Translations under genes and position numbers: made by a program
The notes under the pieces: generated by a model
Databases searched by the model: none
What the model saw: the letters and a program-made list of their open reading frames with translations, nothing else
Told to the model about the DNA's origin: nothing
Assembly: GCA_031548025.1 (NCBI GenBank)
Contig: JAVBRM010000019.1
Coordinates: 1-64,000 of the forward strand
Reading direction: 5' to 3'
DNA: 64,000 bases
Source of the DNA: UBA5239 sp031548025
GTDB taxonomy: Bacteria > Verrucomicrobiota > Lentisphaeria > Victivallales > Victivallaceae
Shown here: one piece after another, positions 54,601-61,359 of the stretch
Position numbering within the stretch: the first letter of the stretch is position 1
Layout: every line of letters starts with the position of its first letter

Positions 54601-57600
54601 TCCGGTGGTGTTGGTCCTTACGGTAAGACCGTTGCTGTCCAACGTAGCGCCGCTCAGGTTGTAGATACCCGCGCCGGTGGCATTGAGCTGTTCGCCGAGC
54701 TCACCGGTCAGGATGGTAATTTTACCGGAGGAAGTGGTGAACCAACCTTCAAAACCGGAGATGTCGCCGGTGAAAGTCGCGCCGCCGGTAACGCTGACCG
54801 TATCAGCCGCATCGCCGATAATATCCGCTACGTAAGTCTTGTTCGCCGCGGAGAAGGTCACAGTTTCACCGGGGCCGCCGCTCATGTCGATGACAGCCGC
54901 GCCGAGCTCATTACTGACGTTCAGCTTGCTGCCGTCATTGACGTTGATGGTACCGGTAAGACCGGAGTTGTCGCCGCTCAGGGTCAGTGTGCCGGCGTCA
55001 TTGACGTTGAGAGTGCCTTTGAAGCCGCTGTTGTTGCCGCTCAGGGTCACGGTGCTGCCATCATTGACATTGACCACATCTTCGGCGGCGCCGCTGATTT
55101 TAGCGACATAAGTGCCGGAGAAGTCGAAATTCAGCGTTTCCGTACCGGTACCTTCCAGGTCGATGGTGACCGCGCCGAGGAGCCCGTCCACATTCAGGGT
55201 GCTGCCGTCCTTGACGTTCACATCGCCGGCGAAAGAAGTATTGTTGCCGGTCAGAGTCACTTCGCTGGCGTTGTTGACATTGATCGTATCCTTGGCGTCG
55301 CCGACAATACCGGAAGCATAAGTGCCGTCGACATTGAAGTTCAGCGTTTCGCCGGCGGTGCCGATCATGTTGATCTGAGCTGCGCCAAGTTCATTTTCAA
55401 CGTTCAACGTATTGCCGGAAGCAATTTTCACGGTGCCTTCGAAACCGCTGTTATCGCCGCTCAGAGTCACTTCGCTGCCGTTGATATTGATCGTATCTTT
55501 GGAATCGCCCTTGATGACGGACGCATATTCGATCGCCGCGTTCAGATTCAGCGTTTCGCCGCTGCTGCCGAGCATATCGATGGTGGCCGCGCCGAGTTCC
55601 ATCACATTCAAAGTGCTGCCCTTGTCGATGTTGACAGTGCCTTCGAAACCGCTGTTGTCGGCGGTCAGCGTAGTATCCGCATTGACATTGACCACGCCGT
55701 CGGCATCGCTGGTGAAAACGGCTGAGGTCGTATTGACGCCGTCAAGGTTCAAGGTCTGGTCATTGACCAGGGCCGTACCGGTGAAAGCGTTCAGCGCACC
55801 GTCGCTCTTCAGGGTAGCGTCGTCTCCAAGATTGAGAGTACCATCGGAGGTGAACATAGCGAAAGTTTCGTTCTTCCCGGCCAGAGTCAGTTCTTTATCG
55901 GTATTGATCTCGACGTTGCCTTTGAAACCGTTCAAAGCGCCATCGCTGACCAGCGTGGCGTTTTCCTGGACTTCGATCACGTCGGCGTTGGCTGCGGTTC
56001 CGTTGCCGTTGTCGCCGATGATCTTTGCATCTACTTCAAGAGTGCCGTCGCCGGCCAGTACCAGCCTGGAAGAAGCACTGTCGCTGTCTTTGTCCATATT
56101 GATAGTGGCGCCGTCGCCGAAATCAGTCGCCAGCGTCAGGATCTTGCCTTCGGTGATGTCGGCCGAACCGGAGAACTCGGTATAATCTCCATTCAGCGTG
56201 GTATCTTGCCACACATTGACCGTACCGGCGCCGGAAATGCCCATGCCGGTTGTGATGGCGGCGGTAGCATCGGCCAACTTGAGATTCAACACACCGCCGG
56301 TCGCAACATCCACTGTACCCATTTCGAAGTATTCGATTTCATTGTCCAGCGTCAGGATCGCACCGTCGGCGACCTTGGCGGTACCTTCAAAGGTATTGGC
56401 AATAAATTCGTTCATCGAATATTCGCCGGTCTGCCCGAAATTGATATCGCCGGTACCGGCCAGTTCAACGCGGCCGGAGAAATCGTTCGCGACAAAAGTC
56501 TGCACATCGACATTGGTCCGGTTCCAGTCAAAAGCCGCGCCGGAATCGACCAATATCCGGTCGATGGTGATGAAGTCGGAGGAAAGATCAACGCTGCCGG
56601 AAGCGATTTCCACCGTTCCGACACCATTGATTTCCGTTGAAAAATCAAGAGCGGCGCCCGGATTCAGAATCAGGGTCGAATCTTCATCGCCGCGAACAGT
56701 CCCGCCCAGGTTGACAATACCGTTAAGAGTCAGATCGCTGTTGGTCAGGAAAACCCATCCGCCGATCGTAGATCCGTCTTCCACTTCGAAAGTGGTATCA
56801 TAAAGATCAAGGTCGTTGTCAAGTTCCAGCGTGATCCCGCGGAAAGCGTTGTAATCCTTGTTGCTCCCGCTCGGATTCACCGACATGCTCTCTCCTATGA
56901 AGGTGACCCCTTCGACGATTCCCATATTGGCCGCGGATTCGCCGCTGTTGGAAATCCAAATGAAATTGGAAGAAGTGATCGTGCCGCCACTCCAGACGCC
57001 GGAACCCGCGCCTTCGTTTGCATCGTAGGAGTTGGCCAGGATCACGTTGGCGCCGGTGGCGCTGAAATTATCCACCCGCCCGGTGTTATTGACATTGATG
57101 GTGCCGTTGACGGCTTCATAGCTACCGATCAGGGTGTTGACCGAGGTATTCGTTGCGGTGATATTGCCGCCGGCCACTATATGAGCATTAAAATGGCCAT
57201 GGTTGTCGATCACGACATCGCCGCCGGCCATTATCTCTACGGCTTCTTCGTCGGTGCCGACAGTGCCGCCGCCGTTGATAATGTTTTCCGATGCGTTGTT
57301 GATGGTAACATTTCCGCCGGCACTGACGCCGCCGCGGATTTGAATCTGGCTGTGGGCGCCTGCGTTGCTATTGGTGGTGGTCAATTCCACGGTGCCGTTG
57401 CTGATAATCGAACCCTCGACGATCACGCTGCCTTCGGACTGGTTTTCAATCGCAACATCGGTCGTGGAATCGCCGCCCACGTTGCCGTAAATGGTATTGA
57501 CCGCGGTGCCCGCGCCCGCGGCAGCGGTAATCGTAACTCCGCCGATCGCGGAAACCGGATCGATGACCATACTGTTGGTATCTTCATTAAACGTAACGGT

Positions 57601-60252
57601 GGTACCGCCGGCATTGTATTCCGGTTCGACCACATGACCGGCAACGATATAAAGATCGTTTCCGATAATCTTTTTGCCCCCGTCAATGACGGTGACCGCG
57701 TCGTAGTTGATGCCGTTATAGCCGGTGATTGCCAGGTAATCCCCTTCAGCCACGCCGGATGCGTCAACGGTGAACTTGCCGCCGTCGGCAATACTCAGTC
57801 CGCTGGAAATCGTAATATTGGCTCCCAGTATCGCGGTGAACTCACCGCCTGCGGCAATGCTCAGGCCGCCGGAAATCGTGACCGAAGCACCCAGCGTCGC
57901 AATGAGATTTCCGCCCACGGAGATATTGAGCACACCGGCTGTGAGAGCAGCCGTGCTGTCCAGAGAAATTGCGGCGTTGCTGACGTTGACGACGTCGAAT
58001 CCGCTGATTTTCTGGCCGAAGGACGCTGTATATTTGGCTGCGGAAGCGTTACCGAAATTCAAGGTTGAGGTACCCGCTACGGTAGCGCTGTCTTTGCCGT
58101 CGCCATAAATATTGCCGTTGACCACGCCGCCGTAAATGCTGACGTTGGCATTGCCCTGCAGTTCGCTCTTGGTGGTGCCGCCGGCCCAGATGTCCCCGGC
58201 CACAGTACCACCGGAAACGATGACATTGGAGGAACCGGTCACAATGGAACCCGCGCCGCCGCCGCCGCCGAAGACCGTGGCGTTGATCTGCGCATTGCCG
58301 GAAATCTTGACATAGGTATCGCCGTAAACATACGAACGCGCCCCATAGGAGGAGTCTGTATTGAATTTGAGGTCAGTAGGCGTTACTCCGCCGCCTTCGG
58401 AAGAAGAAATTGTGTAAGTGCCGACCGCACCGCCGCCGCCGATATTGCCGCCGACAGTCCCACCGGAAATGTCAATCAGCGTATCCCCGTAAACGATACT
58501 GGTATTTGCCTGAGTCTTCACTGAACTGCTGATGGCAACCGCACCGCCGCCGTTGATGCCGTTCTTGATTGTTCCCCCGGAGACGATAACGTTAGTGGCG
58601 TATTCGCCGTTCGCGGCAACCCGCTCCGCGCCCTGAGTGCCAACCACGGTATGGCCTTCATATTTGGTTCCAAGCAAATAATAATGATAATTGGTCAAAC
58701 CGCCGCCCTGCACAATACCTATCGTACCGTCGGTGACGTTCACAAATGCCGCACCCTCAACGGTTCCGGTAACAATGGCGGCCGTGCCGCTGCCATAGCC
58801 GTTACGGAAAGCGCCGCCCACAACCACTCCAATTTTTCCGCCATTGACAGTCACATGAGTATCGCCTGTGATGGTATCGTTTCCACCCTGTGCCACGCCG
58901 CCGCCGAATATCGTTGCGATATTGTAAGCAGCCGTGCTGTTGGTTCCGCTGCCATTGACGGTGATGTTGGTATTACCGGTCAGAGTCCGGTCGCCGCCGG
59001 TCTGACCTTTGCTGCTGCCGTAAATCGCGGTAATGGAATAACAGTCGTTGATTGTAATATTGGTATTGCCGGTGAGGGAACCACCCGCCCCGTAAATCTC
59101 ACTGCTCTGTCCGTAATTGTAGGTAATAGAACTCTCGAAGCCAATCGGATTGGTGGTATAAGCACCGTAGATATTCTTTATGTTGGCATTGTGGATAACA
59201 ACTTTGGTGGCGCCGCTGACATAGAGCTTGCAAGCTTCTTTCTTCTGCTTATTTCCGGTGGCGCCGTTGGCTGTAACGTCCCATGCGGTGGACATGTTTC
59301 CGGCAGTGCCGAGGATCACATAGGACATCCCAGTCGAATAATTACCGAGGAACTGATCGGCCGTACCGCCGGAAGTGCTTGCCTGGTTGTAAGTTCCACC
59401 GCCGATCGCCAATTTGCCGGTCTGAATCCAGAGAACGGAACCGGTGGCGGATCCGGCTGTAATTGTAACATATTTGTCTTTTCCGACATTGATCACGGTA
59501 TCTTTCGCCCCAACCGTCACCGCGGTAGCGGCGCTAAGCGTACCGCCCGTTGTGATGTTCTGAGCATAAGTCCAATCTTCGGGGCGATTCGGATCGAACG
59601 CGGGAGTTTCGCCCGCGGCGGGTGTCACAGATGAATTGCCGGGAGTGTCGGTAATGGTTTCGATGGTATTGCCACTCTTATTGTCGGTGGTATTGCCGCC
59701 CTTGTCATCAACGAGGCCGCCGTTGGTAGTAGTACCGCCATCGTCGTCAACGGTACCGGAACCGCCATCGCCGGAAGCCGTATCGTTATCGTCAATAATG
59801 AGATTGCTGTTGTCAATGACCATATTCTGGTTGTCGGAAGAAGAGGCCAAAAGCTGGCTGCCCGATGTGAAAGAAACAGAAGCGGCGGCATCGGACTCGA
59901 CGGCTACAGCCACCGGCGAAGCGTTGGCGCTAATTGAAGCGGCGGAAGACCCGGAGGAAATATTTCCGGCGGCGCCAACGATGGCACTTTCGCTGCCGCG
60001 GGCGACGAAATTCTCGAATTCAGCCTGGCTTACGGAAACGGCAGCGCCATTGGAATCAACCATATAATAATCATATTTGCCGGAAGCGACACGGACGATA
60101 GCGGCGGCTTTACCGGAAGCAACGGCCTGCTCCAACGAGGAGAAAGCGGTTTCTCCGAAAATCAGGATCTTCCCATTGATCCCCTGAACCTGTGTTCCTG
60201 CGGCCAAACCATCATACTCGTCATTAACGAAGATGCTCTTGTACATACTCAT
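45649..60252 (-). CDS. Giant beta-helix surface protein (4,867 residues), probable type I secretion substrate
   Basis: Very large extracellular protein without a Sec signal, encoded just before a complete type I secretion system. It starts MSMYKSIFVNDEYDG (GGAGAA six bases upstream). Nearly all of it is Gly/Thr/Asn-rich parallel beta-helix of autotransporter type (GNTNITVNGS, GGGVAQGGND, ITVSGNVIVG). A cap-like module recurs four times, at about residues 6-46, 2104-2147, 2800-2842 and 4143-4185: [VI]xVNxxW, a variable loop, then FxTLxxAV and VxVxxGxY. This is the usual first strand set of pectate-lyase-like helices, so four helices may be strung together. Repeats of about 70 and 22 residues lie between. 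Near the C-terminus VDLGAGDDLIDMEVGAIL recalls an RTX turn, and the last 100 residues may hold the export signal. Role unknown; adhesin or matrix protein likely. Confidence 0.92.
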   Translation of the reverse strand: MSMYKSIFVNDEYDGLAAGTQVQGINGKILIFGETAFSSLEQAVASGKAAAIVRVASGKYDYYMVDSNGAAVSVSQAEFENFVARGSESAIVGAAGNISSGSSAASISANASPVAVAVESDAAASVSFTSGSQLLASSSDNQNMVIDNSNLIIDDNDTASGDGGSGTVDDDGGTTTNGGLVDDKGGNTTDNKSGNTIETITDTPGNSSVTPAAGETPAFDPNRPEDWTYAQNITTGGTLSAATAVTVGAKDTVINVGKDKYVTITAGSATGSVLWIQTGKLAIGGGTYNQASTSGGTADQFLGNYSTGMSYVILGTAGNMSTAWDVTANGATGNKQKKEACKLYVSGATKVVIHNANIKNIYGAYTTNPIGFESSITYNYGQSSEIYGAGGSLTGNTNITINDCYSITAIYGSSKGQTGGDRTLTGNTNITVNGSGTNSTAAYNIATIFGGGVAQGGNDTITGDTHVTVNGGKIGVVVGGAFRNGYGSGTAAIVTGTVEGAAFVNVTDGTIGIVQGGGLTNYHYYLLGTKYEGHTVVGTQGAERVAANGEYATNVIVSGGTIKNGINGGGAVAISSSVKTQANTSIVYGDTLIDISGGTVGGNIGGGGAVGTYTISSSEGGGVTPTDLKFNTDSSYGARSYVYGDTYVKISGNAQINATVFGGGGGAGSIVTGSSNVIVSGGTVAGDIWAGGTTKSELQGNANVSIYGGVVNGNIYGDGKDSATVAGTSTLNFGNASAAKYTASFGQKISGFDVVNVSNAAISLDSTAALTAGVLNISVGGNLIATLGASVTISGGLSIAAGGEFTAILGANITISSGLSIADGGKFTVDASGVAEGDYLAITGYNGINYDAVTVIDGGKKIIGNDLYIVAGHVVEPEYNAGGTTVTFNEDTNSMVIDPVSAIGGVTITAAAGAGTAVNTIYGNVGGDSTTDVAIENQSEGSVIVEGSIISNGTVELTTTNSNAGAHSQIQIRGGVSAGGNVTINNASENIINGGGTVGTDEEAVEIMAGGDVVIDNHGHFNAHIVAGGNITATNTSVNTLIGSYEAVNGTINVNNTGRVDNFSATGANVILANSYDANEGAGSGVWSGGTITSSNFIWISNSGESAANMGIVEGVTFIGESMSVNPSGSNKDYNAFRGITLELDNDLDLYDTTFEVEDGSTIGGWVFLTNSDLTLNGIVNLGGTVRGDEDSTLILNPGAALDFSTEINGVGTVEIASGSVDLSSDFITIDRILVDSGAAFDWNRTNVDVQTFVANDFSGRVELAGTGDINFGQTGEYSMNEFIANTFEGTAKVADGAILTLDNEIEYFEMGTVDVATGGVLNLKLADATAAITTGMGISGAGTVNVWQDTTLNGDYTEFSGSADITEGKILTLATDFGDGATINMDKDSDSASSRLVLAGDGTLEVDAKIIGDNGNGTAANADVIEVQENATLVSDGALNGFKGNVEINTDKELTLAGKNETFAMFTSDGTLNLGDDATLKSDGALNAFTGTALVNDQTLNLDGVNTTSAVFTSDADGVVNVNADTTLTADNSGFEGTVNIDKGSTLNVMELGAATIDMLGSSGETLNLNAAIEYASVIKGDSKDTININGSEVTLSGDNSGFEGTVKIASGNTLNVENELGAAQINMIGTAGETLNFNVDGTYASGIVGDAKDTINVNNASEVTLTGNNTSFAGDVNVKDGSTLNVDGLLGAVTIDLEGTGTETLNFDFSGTYVAKISGAAEDVVNVNDGSTVTLSGNNSGFKGTLNVNDAGTLTLSGDNSGLTGTINVNDGSKLNVSNELGAAVIDMSGGPGETVTFSAANKTYVADIIGDAADTVSVTGGATFTGDISGFEGWFTTSSGKITILTGELGEQLNATGAGIYNLSGATLDSNGLTVRTNTTGTTGVVLGDRSATLAGTTDAYGTYGVVTFGADGADTTLKLTNATATTITGTKGGTDNKTVLDLTEYSGTGNNAFAATVSGVDQVELVSTNNITVSGNVIVGDFFFTISNTVDSTADLTVTGNFDYFANTSITVDARAGLDQLSEGGYALISAGGNAKTSNKLDAIASINLCVGVDDDGNAVYNEIRISDGWVKIGDKLYSVVLSKGTTDTLLIKSINAPVTSRIFVNPDWDKAPYEEYGDVDPYDGEKRVVGLNAAPSLDKAVSYISRDVDPDKASVIEIRKNGNYSASVALMDNTNNVTDMELRATAGYINDARLTGEIFARAAILTDATTLTISNLGANNNIYGGANNAASQGNTELIIKNGDSLSNRITGYVIGGDKITSGIYDRNGDSAVSLDGGSYTGAYVVGGSYALSGGQISGGNSQISISNNSGADMTINSRILGGGLASGTGSKVTLDSASVVIDASNGKINLRSDIYAGGAVLSGGSVIVGSTSVSFSGKGENLTFTGRVSGGVLGGGSVTGSKSFIFDGFTGAFNGLMQDFNTVVFSGDSSVTFGRKQTYTSDTNVTFELSNTSIGNADAMYVVTNDNWNFSETITVAAGNYKTGLYTLVSGYDVSGFTFSIGDNTPITIGSTVMLNGNTYTLNYDSINKVLTLDYIKGGITPVPEENKIIVSGEQSASAIAGALGGIVDAQGYAIMVFNGSAEITGGTLDLGTMNVTIEVTQTGSVDLSNSEITGSGTVTIINHGHLDVSRITAANVVIQENTSLDTLIGEFIATDSIDAKNSGRYSNVTFNAPTVILSVSGNSTATGLEVLGATTYEINMDLNGRTESAAMLSFTNDSVALQNVNISLELTADAGSGEYVLAGNANWSGAAFTINGQNISVNGSILSDGGNGFYSLTGSDGMLILNAVYGAEPTSNEVAVNSDWTYAVGTYFLEGGKLYKMGTNAFSTLSAAVTGVNANGTVDVIKSTDTTVSIGKNQTWTGNVSGVTAITLTGTAVWTNNAEIATGNGLTITYLNNAVLDGSFTGDGVVTIKTATAKTLALNAAYGKYNISQSSGTAPTVTANAAVGIVGGAITTLYANGNAVEVAAGTITTLYAGGNATSVATGNLSLTGTATVSNIYLGSSGVGTVTGDSTLTLLNGAVYTGTLYKGSVSGTASLVFGNGSEDSFTFGGTFSGGIDKVVVSENTTVKASKASLNYTAAITTAWEVNGTIDNNNFAFTLGAPISGSGQIIKTGAGNVAMTVSGDISAFSGSFINNSTANTFTVSGARSGNGTTTMINNSGAFSYTGANNGGGTINLTNNSTAAFAYSGANNNNAAINLTNKSTGGFSYTGINNAGGTINLTNESTGAFTWGGTNNGAATVNIINDKVATFTISNVNTGGSAITVNNNSTGTITWSGANSGSGIVNIYNGAGTVNISGALNGSSKIILNSGLATISGAMSSFTGSLNAAAGATITYSTAAASMLSPVLNFNTVAGMTGTIKSTIAHVNANHTIGGGLLQMTGAGTYAGTFTGAGDLTVGAAINFSGNNSGITGTVSVTGTNTLGINSANSTFAGAAEIALGGGTLNMAADVTLTTKITGTNIIKTGAATNTVTLSGDLSGFTGSFTTGTFILGADATVNELIKFTSGNLTVRKADLDGTITSTGASTVITMEANGTATVNTAGNIFLNGNSGYTIGTSSNTAVVTSGDTMPKGIFLGGNEGQTLSNLQWTIGAAGTTIGNVFGTGIRDTVNGTDGNKAVDITLDRAFSSFAATGMGSTVNGDIDVTIGAVTGTGTASAVFGIFGRSNSSDTTSYSSLNGDMTMTLNGTTVVTVYAGYNAAESTGDITLNLNNTNITGSLNGWANNAGGNGALNGNLTMNAVGGTIKAITLAGISSAGADKQRTINGDVTLVLDGVVGAINSTTGAVTGTSVTGGSTTNVTGTLSIELKGGTVATTITGGTNYSHVNKTLITVSGDTTSVNTSIRGGSLGGNATYPGSVGTAEVVVNGGSVGTIYGGGFANIANVTVNGGKVTTLYGSGKVGGGETTNTANIMLSGGTVTNVYAGAGYSSGTTVDVNSIVNNATVTLNGGTVSTLIDGVGVTNGSTLNLLTGTDAQIKNFAMINVQNDVTVNSAITNSSLTVADGNTLTIDKATAVTWTTVNADVSEGGKISANNLTLGSGTTITVDAGSVFEAGTLTVNAGASVVADFTTAITINSALSVKDGGSFTINAAGAEDLYYKIISGSVAGIDYSRITLAESDYNFFTHDNDLYITSVDVSQVYVDQTWKNKTFGEDLGDGKVYGINAFNTISEAINSAGNGATINVVAGTYTEAVAIDRSKTGPKELSIIGATDANGKNLVTLRGGWTVGDTTTGAWDAGLSLKNLDFTPSSDVSPLQIKKGGNIAVENCNFTAFTGSDYVLDISLGSAVFNVEFNGCTFKATGTSLMNLYSGAKDNGVTFNDCSMSQIKINIQGGSSFAFIDCDISYKFSSIIDGMLGGDVYMIRTNGAAVDVSGTTFTLNNSSNVSPASGKYWAVIWTRQPGVGPVNLDDCKIIITGANKNINAVYSISPDGSNSGSVVTLTDIDLGSGNFFNVMSVSAGTMFKVAGYKDATGTHTETTYFTETAAEFATINESDVQVYLRKSIGAVEVPVSMTIIGKSAGATATTYTASSLIMTTMSGSEGISVELLSGAVVNASGIAIQGNGASEITLGAVGGANADLYVGGKIYAEGSTLIINSGYIRNDIYGDIGGTYSGTIVINGGVISGSVLGFDVVESNAAVTIGGGLSANMLNIADRVTLTVTGKVTVGSDSLYINGSVNTGGITGDDGNGALLLSGVSSVKGNVDLGAGDDLIDMEVGAILDGSVSNVETFKVSSFADFAGTSGKGLAGSTGAVGLVSGDTGLESFKLDDVDAILGGAAVQVFGKDTVETGDDVWAKLATGNDGSLVVSWGNSAESAGAALDAFKAETLTLGQAVVDTTGAGSFETMSSEEFRSKKSGGALA
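50305..50835 (-). repeat. Eight tandem 22-residue coding repeats
   Basis: Units of the type NNSTAAFAYSGANNNNAAIN and NESTGAFTWGGTNNGAATVN repeat every 66 bases inside the 4,867-residue protein. Each matches one rung of a right-handed beta-helix. The regular asparagine ladder suggests stacked side chains. Confidence 0.75.
54700..55700 (-). repeat. About five imperfect 70-residue coding repeats
   Basis: Units combine DNSGFEGTVNI, KGSTLNV, ELGAA.IDM, GETLNFN and a closing GD..DTINVN. They lie within the 4,867-residue protein and are more diverged than the 22-residue array. Boundaries are approximate. Confidence 0.65.
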
Positions 60253-60310
60253 AACTAATTCTCCTCACTGGTTTTATCTTAAATACTTTTTTGTTGATAT
60301 ATTCAAGAAA

Positions 60311-60362
60311 AAACAAAAAGAAAACAGGAACTCTGACTTACAGTCCTGTTTTCTTTTTGTTT
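60311..60362 (-). terminator. Perfect 19-bp inverted repeat upstream of the giant gene
   Basis: 60311-60329 (AAACAAAAAGAAAACAGGA) and 60344-60362 are exact reverse complements around a 14-base loop. Read on the minus strand, the second arm is T-rich and runs into TTTTTCTTGAA, as expected for an intrinsic terminator. It lies between a small ORF (60402-60761) and the giant gene start, so it either ends upstream transcription or sits in the giant's leader. Confidence 0.6.
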
Positions 60363-60401
60363 CTCTAATTTTATTCATAACGATCATAAATTTAATTAAT
60401 C

Positions 60402-60761
60402 TCAAAGTCGCAATCGCTGACTGAGGGTTAAGGGTTGAAAATTTTTGAACGGACGAAAATTGATTTTCCAATACGTAGCGCACCGCACGATGCTTTTGAC
60501 AAATTCCTGCAATATTCCGCGGACTGTGATGCATATTGACGCAACGGCGTCGGTAATCGAAGCGATCGAGTATTCCCCGGGTTCTTCAAACGGACGACAG
60601 AACAGCGTCACAAAAATTTCAGGAAGATACAGAGAACAACTCAGCCCGGAAACCTCCACCGCCACCGGAACGGAAACATACCATTCCTGCGGCAAGTGGA
60701 CAAAGGGCGTCCAAGCCTCGTAGTCGTTCATTGTTTGAACTGTAATCATCCTCGCATCCAT
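60402..60761 (-). CDS. Small hypothetical protein, uncertain
   Basis: A 119-codon open frame with no family recognised. The region is clearly less AT-rich than its flanks and ends 40 bases before the terminator-like repeat, which gives weak support. No membrane segment, signal peptide or known motif is convincing; a middle part (about 30-55) is hydrophobic with several cysteines. No clean ribosome site precedes the first ATG; a start four codons later (MITVQTMNDYE) has GCGAGG before it. It may be a relic. Confidence 0.3.
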   Translation of the reverse strand: MDARMITVQTMNDYEAWTPFVHLPQEWYVSVPVAVEVSGLSCSLYLPEIFVTLFCRPFEEPGEYSIASITDAVASICITVRGILQEFVKSIVRCATYWKINFRPFKNFQPLTLSQRLRL

Positions 60762-61359
60762 CTCTGAAATAATTTACTTATTTTCTCTCTGAACTCAAAG
60801 TAGTATAAATACAAACTATACTTTTAAAAGTTCTGAGCTCCGCCATATTTCAACAAGTGCAATTAGAAAAAAAAGCTGTGAAGAAGCGAGAGGTAAATAT
60901 TATGGAAAATTCCCCCTTGTTCATCAAAAGACAGGTATGCAGGATAAATCGGAAGAGCGGCATCATACTGATTTGAGACCATTCTGGCAAATCAAGCACG
61001 CATGTAAAAACTTGAAAATCAAAACCCTACCCAAGCGCTTACATGCAGACTCAATCTCAGCCGGCTTACCATACAAACTATCATCAAGTTACTAACCTGT
61101 TGACATATAGCAATTTTCAAAATTCAACCCCCAACCAGATTACAAAATTACTCTGCATTGGCATAGTTAATATAACGAACATTATTTAAAATGCAAATCA
61201 AAATTCAAACCATCCCAAGTATTGAGGCGTTTTTTGACAAGTTTATCAATAAATCCAGTTTGAAAAACCATTTTCCGCTGTCATCTTAAGACAACTCATT
61301 CAGCGGATCTTGCCGTCTTTTGGCGGACTCGTCTCAAAATAATAATAAGGATATGAAAA
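60762..61359. other. AT-rich intergenic region
   Basis: About 600 bases without a convincing gene or RNA. It separates the leftward surface-protein locus from the rightward hydrolase gene. A LacI-type half-palindrome AAGCGCTT lies at 61033-61040. Two TTGACA hexamers (61098-61103, 61234-61239) lack a good -10 box at the right spacing. Promoters must be here but none can be assigned. Confidence 0.5.

Noticed and set aside
52360..55725. A 1,121-codon open frame on the plus strand
   Set aside because: Antisense to the 4,867-residue repeat protein, where Gly/Thr/Asn/Val codons leave few stops on the other strand. Composition is that of a shadow frame.
61033..61040. AAGCGCTT palindrome resembling a LacI-family operator core
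   Set aside because: Eight bases only, no LacI-type gene in the window and no promoter placed next to it.
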